A stretch of 64,000 nucleotides of DNA. Source: UBA966 sp046350355 (GTDB lineage Bacteria > Planctomycetota > Phycisphaerae > Phycisphaerales > SM1A02). The DNA is taken from assembly GCA_046350355.1 (NCBI GenBank), contig JAXMAN010000002.1, forward strand, positions 806,001 to 870,000, in the 5' to 3' direction. A program made the position numbers and the translations under genes. Every line of letters begins with the position of its first letter. Position 1 is the first letter of the stretch. Under the pieces are notes generated by a model. It was not told the origin of the DNA. It ran no database searches and saw nothing but the letters and a program-made list of their open reading frames with translations. Of this stretch, positions 19,960 to 26,951 are shown in pieces.

Positions 19960-20056
19960 GAGACGACTCGAGGTTCGTTCATCGCCAGCCTGCCGACATC
20001 CGAGCTCCAGCGCTTTCGGGCACGCATCGCAACCGCCTCTCCTCGAGACGCGCGGA

Positions 20057-20242
20057 TTACACGTCGTAGATCGCGGACTCGATCACGCGCTCGCAGCATT
20101 CGGTCGGCGAGTGAGTTCCGGGGTAAGTCGCCTCCCGGTCTTCGACGAATTCCTGCGCAACGGAATCCTCCAGGAAGCAGGACATCCCGCGCGCCTTGGC
20201 GTCCTGAGGAACTCCGCCGCCCTCCGCATCGGCATCAACCAT
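20057..20242 (-). CDS. Possible small ORF (61 residues)
   Basis: Lies in the 478-bp gap between two plus-strand genes. The product has natural composition (CFLEDSVAQEFVEDREATY, ending TECCERVIESAIYDV) and a clean TAA stop, but no convincing Shine-Dalgarno. It may be a small gene or the remnant of one. The rest of the gap holds nothing I can support. Confidence 0.35.
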   Translation of the reverse strand: MVDADAEGGGVPQDAKARGMSCFLEDSVAQEFVEDREATYPGTHSPTECCERVIESAIYDV

Positions 20243-20437
20243 GGCGGCGGGCGAAGGTGACCAGGGCTCTGCCGCGTCGATCGGGTGTTCGCGTTCGAAC
20301 TCGCGGTCCTACTGATGGCTACAAGAAGAGTCTTCTCCCGATCCTCGTTACCGACCGGGCGAGCCCGTCCGTCCGGCCTTGGTTCGAGTCCACAGGCTCC
20401 CAGGGGCCATCCCACTGCAAGGTGTAGATTTTCCTCA

Positions 20438-21148
20438 ATGGCTCCTCTCGACCGTTTCCGTTCGCGCTGGCTCGACGTGATTGCTGCGTTCGATTCGGTC
20501 GACTTGCTACCGCTTGCGCCCCAGATCGCCACGGGCGCGGAGGTCAGCGCCCCGATTGATTCTGTCTTCGCGGCGGTGGTCTTGGGTGGAGCAGAGCGGC
20601 TGAAGTCTATGCAGTTTGATCATCCCGGTTGTGATTGGTCCAACGTCATCGAGGGAATTGATACGGTCATCTCCCGCTGGGCGAAGGACCCACTGGCTCA
20701 TGAGCCGAGGCATGTGGGATATCTCATTGGTGTAGCTGAGTTCCTTCAGGGGATGGGTTACGGTCGGGGCCTCGGCTGCTCCGATCCAGTCCACATCTGC
20801 ATTCCACTTGCGTGGGCAGCGACGGTCGTGGGCCCCCACGCTCGGGATGCGGTGCGCCGTGCTCTCCTCGATGCTCCACCGGTGGCCTTGGACGACGAAC
20901 CGTTCGACCGGTGCCTCGTATTGGCCATCGCGGAGTGGCTGTCCGACGCGCCAGAGTCGAGCCGCTCTTTCGCTCTCCTCGGAGCAGCGTCCTGCCTCAG
21001 GCTGGGGATTCGAAGTTCGTATTCCGCCCCGTACCTGGCACTGCTGGCTCGCGACGCGACTCCGGAAATCGCGGAGCTCTTCCGCCAGTATCAGGAGGAG
21101 CTCCTCAAGAAACCATGGACGAGTTCCCCTGAGGATCGGTCGGAATGA
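20438..21148 (+). CDS. Hypothetical protein, tandem paralogue A
   Basis: 236 residues, soluble, helical. It aligns end to end with the next gene: RWLDVIAAFD, GCDWSNVIEGID, HEPRHVGYLIGVAEFL, IPLAWAAT, ARDAVRRALL and FDRCLVLAIAEWLS recur with mostly conservative changes, more than half the residues being identical by eye. The start at 20438 puts the first conserved block near the N-terminus. No catalytic motif recognised. A recent tandem duplication in an unnamed family. Confidence 0.7.
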   Translation: MAPLDRFRSRWLDVIAAFDSVDLLPLAPQIATGAEVSAPIDSVFAAVVLGGAERLKSMQFDHPGCDWSNVIEGIDTVISRWAKDPLAHEPRHVGYLIGVAEFLQGMGYGRGLGCSDPVHICIPLAWAATVVGPHARDAVRRALLDAPPVALDDEPFDRCLVLAIAEWLSDAPESSRSFALLGAASCLRLGIRSSYSAPYLALLARDATPEIAELFRQYQEELLKKPWTSSPEDRSE

Positions 21149-21225
21149 CGCGTTGCGCTGATCGATCGACCCACTTGGAGTGGTGTTCGCCCTGATGCCT
21201 GAGCCGAAGCGACTCGGAGCGAGCC

Positions 21226-21906
21226 ATGGAACCAATCAATCACGCCGATTCGCCGTGGCTCGACGTCATCGCCGCGTTCGACACGGAGAAGCTCTTGCCG
21301 ATGGCACCCGAGATCGTGCTGCTGTCGGTGAAATCGTGCCCGGCGGACCAGATGCGAGCAGCGGAAGTTCTCGGAGGCGTGGCCCGAGTGCGCGAGGTCG
21401 ATTTCGGTTGCCCCGGGTGCGACTGGTCCAATGTCACCGAGGGGATCGAGGGTCTCATGCTCAAGTGGGCGGACGATCCGGTGGCCCATGACCCACGGCA
21501 TGTGGGATATCTGATCGGCGTCGCGCAATTTCTCCATCAGTCGGGGCACGGAAGAGGACTTCATTTCTCTCAGCCCGCGGATCTCACGATTCCGCTTGCT
21601 TGGGCGGCGACGCTTGAAGGTCCGATCGCTCGGGACGCGGTCCACCGCGCGCTCCTTGAAGCACGGCCGGTGACCCTGGACGACGACTGGTTCGACCGGT
21701 GCCTGGTTCGGGCGATGGCCTCGTGGCTCTCGAGTGACTCAGATTCCAGCCGGTCCATTGCCCTCGTCGGAGCCGCGGGGTGTCTCCGCTTGTCGGGGGC
21801 GTCCCCGTACAGTTCATACCTCGCAGAGCTGGCTCGGCTGGCGACGCCCGACGTCGCGGGGTTCTTCCGCGACTACGCGAAGGAGCTGCTTGAGGAGAGT
21901 CAGTAG
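21226..21906 (+). CDS. Hypothetical protein, tandem paralogue B
   Basis: 226 residues, the second copy of the pair. Conserved blocks are PWLDVIAAFD, PGCDWSNVTEGIEG, DPRHVGYLIGVAQFLH, IPLAWAATLEG, ARDAVHRALLEARPV and DRCLVRAMASWLS. Histidine, aspartate and tryptophan positions kept between the copies (the DPRHVGY and CDWSN motifs) are candidates for a functional site. Soluble, no signal peptide. Last clear gene of the accessory block. Confidence 0.72.
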   Translation: MEPINHADSPWLDVIAAFDTEKLLPMAPEIVLLSVKSCPADQMRAAEVLGGVARVREVDFGCPGCDWSNVTEGIEGLMLKWADDPVAHDPRHVGYLIGVAQFLHQSGHGRGLHFSQPADLTIPLAWAATLEGPIARDAVHRALLEARPVTLDDDWFDRCLVRAMASWLSSDSDSSRSIALVGAAGCLRLSGASPYSSYLAELARLATPDVAGFFRDYAKELLEESQ

Positions 21907-22011
21907 TCGGCGGCGCAGTCCTTTGGACGCGCGTCACAACGCCTGCACGCTCGCGATCATGAGTTCGCGCTCGAGGACCCGAATGGGACATCCGGCTGCG
22001 CTACTGCCCTC

Positions 22012-22719
22012 TCACCCGCCACTCCCACCACCCCCACGCCGCTGCTCCAGCACCCGCGCCACCGCGCCCAGCCGCCGCACGCACGTCACGCCGCTGCCGA
22101 CGACCACCAGCGCGAGCGCGCTCCACAGAATCCACGGCATGCTCTCCCAGCGCACGGCGATCGCGGAGGCGGCGCACGCCGCGGTGAGCAGCGCCATGCG
22201 GTGGGGCTTGGCCATCGGGCCCTGAAAGCACGAAGGGTGTCCCAGCGCCGCGCCGAGCGCGCGGATGTACGCGGTCGCCATCGCCAGCAGCGCGGCGGCC
22301 CAGCCCAGCTCGATGGGCGCGGGAGTGCGGCAGAGCGGCGTCGCGTGGAAGAGTCCGTAGCCCATTGCGATCAGGATGATCGAGTCGGAGACGCGGTCGG
22401 GGACCTCGTTGAAGAGGTCGCCCAGCGCCGAGCCGAGGCCGCCCTCGACCGCGACCATGCCATCGAGCATGTTGCACAGCAGCCGGAGCTGGATGCATCC
22501 GCCCGCGGCCAGCAGCAGCAGCACGCGCGCCCAACCGTCCACGAGCGGCCATGCCAGGAACGCGCCCGCCGCGCCGAGCGCGCAGACCATGCTGAGCACG
22601 CTGATGAGGTTGGGCGAGATGCGCCACCGCACGAGCGCGCGCGTCTGCGCACCCACCCAGGCGCGGCTGCGCGTCTCGAGTGGCCGACGGCCCGGCGCGG
22701 TGGGGGGCTCGCTGGTCAT
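22012..22719 (-). CDS. CDP-alcohol phosphatidyltransferase family protein
   Basis: 235 residues with about six membrane helices. Members of the family join a CDP-activated lipid to an alcohol head group at the inner membrane. The signature is recognisable from NMLDG to the last aspartates (GDLFNEVPDRVSD). The first aspartate of the canonical DxxDGxxAR motif is Asn here and the Arg is replaced (NMLDGMVAVEGG). I have seen this NxxDG variant in a subgroup of bacterial homologues, so it need not mean inactivity, but the head group cannot be predicted. It stands alone, separated from the kinase gene by a shared palindrome. Confidence 0.8.
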   Translation of the reverse strand: MTSEPPTAPGRRPLETRSRAWVGAQTRALVRWRISPNLISVLSMVCALGAAGAFLAWPLVDGWARVLLLLAAGGCIQLRLLCNMLDGMVAVEGGLGSALGDLFNEVPDRVSDSIILIAMGYGLFHATPLCRTPAPIELGWAAALLAMATAYIRALGAALGHPSCFQGPMAKPHRMALLTAACAASAIAVRWESMPWILWSALALVVVGSGVTCVRRLGAVARVLEQRRGGGGSGG

Positions 22720-22744
22720 GCGCGGATGCTAAGGAGGGGGCTGC

Positions 22745-22772
22745 GGAAAATATGCCGGGCATGCCCGGCATC
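22745..22772 (-). terminator. Palindromic terminator (copy 2 of repeated element)
   Basis: Holds the same 25 bases as 10927-10951, core GCCGGGCATGCCCGGC at 22754-22769. Read on the minus strand the stem is followed by ATATTTTCC, so it can stop transcription of the kinase gene, whose stop codon is three bases away. Confidence 0.7.
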
Positions 22773-22774
22773 AT

Positions 22775-25279
22775 TTACGGCGTCGTCTTGCGCAGCGTCT
22801 CGGCGAACGAGGCCAGCTCGTCCGCGCCCAGCTTGCGCGCCGTGGCAAGATCGAACGCCTCCTGCGCGTGCGCGCGCGCGGCGTCGGCGCGCCCCTGCGC
22901 GAGCTCGACGAGCGCGATTCCGCGCAGCGACCACGCGATCTGCGCCGCGTCCGGCACCGGCATCGCGCGGTAGACCGCGATCGCCTCCTGGTAGCGCTGC
23001 ATCGCCTCCTCGAGCGCGCCCGCGTTGCGCTGCGCCTGCGCGAGGTTGTAGAGCGACTCCGCGAGCTCCGGCCCGCCGGCGGGGAAGAGCGCGCGCCGGA
23101 TCTCGAGCGCCTGCGCCTGCGCGACGGCCGCCTGCGCGTACTCCTTCTGCCTCGAGCGCGCGACGCCGATGTTGTTCAGGATCGCCGCCTCGCGCGCGCT
23201 GCCGCGGCCCAGCGCGGTGCGCGTGAGCTCCAGGAGCTGCGTCCACTGCGCGATCGCCTCGTCGATGCGACCCGAAGCGAGGCCGACGCTGGCGAGCCCG
23301 TTGCGCGACTCCACGACCGCCGGATGCGCCGGCGGCAGCAGGGAGGCGCGCGCCTGAAAGGAGGCATCGAAGAGCTCGCGCGCCTGCGGGAAATCCCTGC
23401 GGCGCTGGTGCATGCCCGCGAGGCTGCACTGCGTCTGCGCCACCTCCAGGCTCGCCGCGCCGTGCACGCGCGTGCGGATCGCCAGCGCCTCCGTGAGCGC
23501 GGCCGCCGCGTCGTCCAGACGTCCCTGCGCGAGCTGCATCGCGCCCTGGTCCTGCAGCGCCGTCGCCAGCCGCGCGGCGTCCTCCGGCCGCACGCGCAGC
23601 GCCGCGATCGCCTCGGCGAAGCGGCGCTGCGCCTCCTCCGGCGGACCGATGCGCGCCATGCAGCGCGCCGCGACGAGCGACGCGTCGATCGCGCGCGAGG
23701 CGCCGCCCCCGGCGCCCGCCGCGTCCGCATCGCCGCCGCCCGCGCCGCCGCTGCCCGCCAGCATCCGCTCCGCCGGCAGCACCGCGGCGAGCGCCTGGCG
23801 CGCGTCGCCGTTGCCCAGCAGCACCTGCGCGAGCGTGATGCGCACCGACGCCTCGACCGAGGGCTCCGCATGCAGCGCGCCCGCGTCGAGCGCCTGGATC
23901 GCCTGCTGCATGGCGTCGCGCACGGTGAAGTCGGTGCGCCCTCCCTGGAAGGGGTCCGCGTTCACGAGCGACCGCAGCAGCAGGTCGGTCATCGCCTGCG
24001 CGCGGCTCGCGTCGGCGCGCGCGCGCTCGCCCGCGGCCTCGGCGGCGCCGCGCGCCTGCACGGCCTCGTGCTGCTGCTCCTGCGCCTGCCGCCATTGCCA
24101 GGTGGTGGTCGCGAGCCCCGCCAGCAGCGCCAGCAGCACCGCGGCCGCCGCCGCCACCGCGCCCCGGTGGCGCCGGAGCAGCTTGCGCGCGCGGTACGCC
24201 GCGGACTCCGGCGCGGCGACGAGCGGCCGCCCCTCGAGGTAGTTGCGCACGTCCGCCGCGAATTCCGCCGCGGATCCGTAGCGTTCGGCACGCTCCTTGC
24301 GCATCGCCTTGAGCGGGATCCACTCGAGCTCCTCGCGCAGCGTGCGCTCGAGCTGCGCGGGCGGCGCGCTGCGGGCGCGCGCGATGCGCTCGGCCAGCGC
24401 GTGGTCGTTGGTGACGATCGTGCTCAGGCGGCGGCTGGGCGCGGGGGGGTCGACCTCGCGGATCATGCGCTGCATCTGCTGCATCGGCAGCGCGCGGAAC
24501 TCCTTGGGATCCCACGGGAGCCCGCCGGTGAGCAGCTCGTAGAGCATGACCCCCAGGCTGTAGACATCGGTGCGGACATCGAGGTCCGTCGCGCCAAGCT
24601 GCGCCTGCTCGGGGCTGAGGTACTCGGGCGTGCCGATCATGCGCCCGGTCTCGGTGTAGATGGTGTGCTCCGAGAGCGGGTGGCTCAGCGCCTTCGCCAG
24701 CCCGAAGTCGATCACCTTCACCTGCGGCGCGCGCCCGTCGGCGCTGGCCACCAGGACGTTGCTGGGCTTGAGGTCGCGGTGGATGATCCCGCGCATGTGG
24801 GCGTGCTGGACCGCCTCGCAGGCCTGCAGGAAGAGCTGCAGGCGGGCGGGGATCCCCAGGCGGTGCTCGTCGCAGAAGCGGCTGATCGGATCGCCCTTCA
24901 CGAGCTCCATCACGAAATACGGACGCCCCTGGGGCGTCATGCCTCCGTCGAGCACGCGCGCGATGTTGGGATGGTCCATCACCGCGAGCGTTTGCCGTTC
25001 CTGCTCGAAGCGTGCAAGCACCGAACGCGAGTCCATCCCCGGCTTGATGATCTTCACGGCCACGCGCTGCACGAAGGGCTCGCGGCGCTCCGCCAGCCAC
25101 ACGATGCCGAAGGCGCCTTCCCCCAGCACCGAGATCAGCTTGTACGGTCCAACCAGCGTCCCCGCCTGCTCGAGCGATCCGGGCGCGCCATGCGGCGCAT
25201 GTCCGCCGCCGCCCGGCGATCCCGCGGGCTCGCCACCCACGATCGTCTCGTCCGAGCCTGGAGTGGCGGACCCCGACAT
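22775..25279 (-). CDS. PknB-like Ser/Thr protein kinase with TPR-type repeats
   Basis: 834 residues. The kinase domain (about 45-345) has GEGAFG (53-58), the ATP lysine in VAVKI (76), HRDLKPSN (HRD 167-169) and DFG (191-193), so it should be active. It is followed by one membrane helix (373-392) and a long helical C-terminal region of tetratricopeptide-like repeats. The repeats would lie outside the cytoplasm if the kinase is inside. This kinase-helix-TPR layout is one of the most expanded families in planctomycetes and is thought to sense through the repeats. A single-gene unit, divergent from the lipoprotein gene at 25353. Confidence 0.93.
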   Translation of the reverse strand: MSGSATPGSDETIVGGEPAGSPGGGGHAPHGAPGSLEQAGTLVGPYKLISVLGEGAFGIVWLAERREPFVQRVAVKIIKPGMDSRSVLARFEQERQTLAVMDHPNIARVLDGGMTPQGRPYFVMELVKGDPISRFCDEHRLGIPARLQLFLQACEAVQHAHMRGIIHRDLKPSNVLVASADGRAPQVKVIDFGLAKALSHPLSEHTIYTETGRMIGTPEYLSPEQAQLGATDLDVRTDVYSLGVMLYELLTGGLPWDPKEFRALPMQQMQRMIREVDPPAPSRRLSTIVTNDHALAERIARARSAPPAQLERTLREELEWIPLKAMRKERAERYGSAAEFAADVRNYLEGRPLVAAPESAAYRARKLLRRHRGAVAAAAAVLLALLAGLATTTWQWRQAQEQQHEAVQARGAAEAAGERARADASRAQAMTDLLLRSLVNADPFQGGRTDFTVRDAMQQAIQALDAGALHAEPSVEASVRITLAQVLLGNGDARQALAAVLPAERMLAGSGGAGGGDADAAGAGGGASRAIDASLVAARCMARIGPPEEAQRRFAEAIAALRVRPEDAARLATALQDQGAMQLAQGRLDDAAAALTEALAIRTRVHGAASLEVAQTQCSLAGMHQRRRDFPQARELFDASFQARASLLPPAHPAVVESRNGLASVGLASGRIDEAIAQWTQLLELTRTALGRGSAREAAILNNIGVARSRQKEYAQAAVAQAQALEIRRALFPAGGPELAESLYNLAQAQRNAGALEEAMQRYQEAIAVYRAMPVPDAAQIAWSLRGIALVELAQGRADAARAHAQEAFDLATARKLGADELASFAETLRKTTP

Positions 25280-25352
25280 TGCGCGTGGATTCTACGGACG
25301 CGCCGGCCCCGGCGAGCGAACCCGGGCACCCACGACCCGTAGGATGCTGTGC

Positions 25353-25979
25353 ATGCCCGCGCCGCGCCCCATCGACCGCGTTGCGACCCGCGCGCCCCTG
25401 CGCGCCCTGGCCGCGGTCGCGCTGGGGGCGTTGGCCCTCGCCGGCTGCGTCCGCGAGGTCGTCTCCGGTGAGGATCCCGAGGCCCGCCGCCCGAGCCTCT
25501 CCGGCAACGACGCGCGCGACCAGCTCATCATCGATGTGCCGTGGATGCAGACCCCCGCGCCGCGACTGCTCGAGGGGGACAAGCTGACCCGCTCCGAGGT
25601 GGTCTTCGCGCGCACCCCCGACAAGACGCTCCTCTACACGCTGCGCAGCTTCGACGGCAAGATGGCCGATGTCGAGGTCTCCACGAAGAAGATCCCCGAC
25701 GACGGGCTGGAGTTCACCTACCGCATCAAGCGCCTGCCCGCGGGCTTCGGCCTCGACACCGTCGTGCCGGTGCTCCCCGAGGGCACCCGACCCGCCGCGG
25801 ACGTGTGGGTCAACGGCGCGCCCGTGAAGATCACCCCCGGCACCGAGGTCGTGGCCATTATCCTGGCACGCGACCACGCCACCAAGATCGTCGTGCGTCC
25901 CAAGCCTGTTCCCGCCGGCGCGGCGCCCGCCACCGGCACGGGCGGCGCGGGCTCGGGGCCGCCTCCCAAGACCAAGTGA
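25353..25979 (+). CDS. Putative lipoprotein, function unknown
   Basis: 208 residues. A signal peptide ends in the lipobox LALAGC, followed by an acidic linker. The mature part looks beta-rich (SEVVFARTPDKTLLYTLRSF, EFTYRIKRLPAGFGLDTVVP) and the tail is Pro/Gly-rich. I chose the ATG at 25353 over that at 25344 because AGGA then lies at a better distance. No known domain recognised. It sits 72 bases before the DUF1080 gene with a strong hairpin between. Confidence 0.75.
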   Translation: MPAPRPIDRVATRAPLRALAAVALGALALAGCVREVVSGEDPEARRPSLSGNDARDQLIIDVPWMQTPAPRLLEGDKLTRSEVVFARTPDKTLLYTLRSFDGKMADVEVSTKKIPDDGLEFTYRIKRLPAGFGLDTVVPVLPEGTRPAADVWVNGAPVKITPGTEVVAIILARDHATKIVVRPKPVPAGAAPATGTGGAGSGPPPKTK

Positions 25980-25989
25980 CCGATTCCAA

Positions 25990-26013
25990 CCCGCCGGTCC
26001 GTTGACCGGCGGG
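25990..26013 (+). terminator. Perfect hairpin between lipoprotein and DUF1080 genes
   Basis: Arms CCCGCCGGTC and GACCGGCGGG pair perfectly over 10 bp with a four-base loop. No T-tract follows, so it may be a factor-dependent terminator, an mRNA-stabilising 3' end, or an element that tunes expression of the following gene. Confidence 0.45.
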
Positions 26014-26051
26014 ATTCGCACCGCACCCTTCAGGAACCGCAGGAACCACCG

Positions 26052-26951
26052 ATGCCCATCGCCGCCTCGATCTGCCTCGCCGCCACGATGATCGCCTCCG
26101 CGCCGCCCGCCGCCGCCGCGCCCGCCGCGCCGCCGGCCGCTGCCGCTGCCGCGAAGGCGAACACGCTCACCCCCGAGGAGGCCAAGGCCGGCTGGATCCT
26201 GCTCTTCGACGGCAAGGACGCGGGCGCGCACCTGCGCGGCTACCGCAAGACCGAGATGCCCAAGGAGTGGGCGGTCGAGGACGGCACGATCGTCCTGCGC
26301 GGCAAGGGCGGCGACCTCGTGACCAAGGACGAGTACGCGGACTTCGAGTTCTCGATCGACTGGAAGATCGCCGAGGGCGGCAACAGCGGCATCATGTGGC
26401 GCGTCACCGAGGACCACACCTATCCCTGGGAGACGGGGCTGGAGATGCAGGTGCTCGACGACACGAAGCACCCCGACGGCAAGAGCCGCCTCACCAGCGC
26501 GGGCGCCTGCTACGCGCTCTACCCGGCGCCCGAGGGCGCGGTGAAGCCGGTCGGCCAGTGGAACACCGCGCGCATCGTCGCGGTCGGCCCCAAGATCACC
26601 TACGAGCTCAACGGCGTGAAGACCGCGGAGTTCGACATGTCCAGCGTGGAGTACAAGGCCCTTGTCGCGGGCAGCAAGTTCGCCGCGATGCCGGACTTCG
26701 GCCAGCGCGCGAAGGGCCACATCGCGCTGCAGGACCACGGCGACGTGGTCGCGTACCGCAACATCAAGATCCGTCCGATCGGCGGCGCCGCGGGCGCGCC
26801 GGCGACCAAGTCCGCCGACGGCGCCGCGAAGAAGGCCGCCGGCGGCGAGTCCAAGAGCGTGACCACACCCAAGGGCGGGGCTCCGGCGGGCACCGCGCCC
26901 TCGGGCACCGCGCCCGCCGGCGATGCGCCCGCGAAGAAGAGCGCCCCGTGA
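26052..26951 (+). CDS. DUF1080 (3-keto-disaccharide hydrolase-like) secreted protein
   Basis: 299 residues. An Ala/Pro-rich signal peptide (about 1-25) precedes a concanavalin-like beta-sandwich of the DUF1080 family (residues 45-240). Recognisable blocks are WILLFDGKDAG, WAVEDGTIVLRGKGGDLVT, GGNSGIMWRV and GHIALQDHGDVVAYRNIKI. Members are abundant in planctomycetes and have been linked to extracellular glycan breakdown. The C-terminal 60 residues are a Lys/Ala/Pro/Gly-rich tail. The stop overlaps the next start (GTGA), so it is co-translated with the protease-like gene. Confidence 0.88.
   Translation: MPIAASICLAATMIASAPPAAAAPAAPPAAAAAAKANTLTPEEAKAGWILLFDGKDAGAHLRGYRKTEMPKEWAVEDGTIVLRGKGGDLVTKDEYADFEFSIDWKIAEGGNSGIMWRVTEDHTYPWETGLEMQVLDDTKHPDGKSRLTSAGACYALYPAPEGAVKPVGQWNTARIVAVGPKITYELNGVKTAEFDMSSVEYKALVAGSKFAAMPDFGQRAKGHIALQDHGDVVAYRNIKIRPIGGAAGAPATKSADGAAKKAAGGESKSVTTPKGGAPAGTAPSGTAPAGDAPAKKSAP

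Noticed and set aside
10927..22769. Treating the 25-bp repeats as proven att sites of a genomic island
   Set aside because: The second copy is not preceded by any tRNA-Val 3' sequence, no integrase is present, and both copies work as terminators for adjoining genes.
22868..25342. 824-residue plus-strand frame opposite the kinase gene
   Set aside because: A shadow of the kinase-TPR gene, whose motifs on the minus strand are unmistakable.
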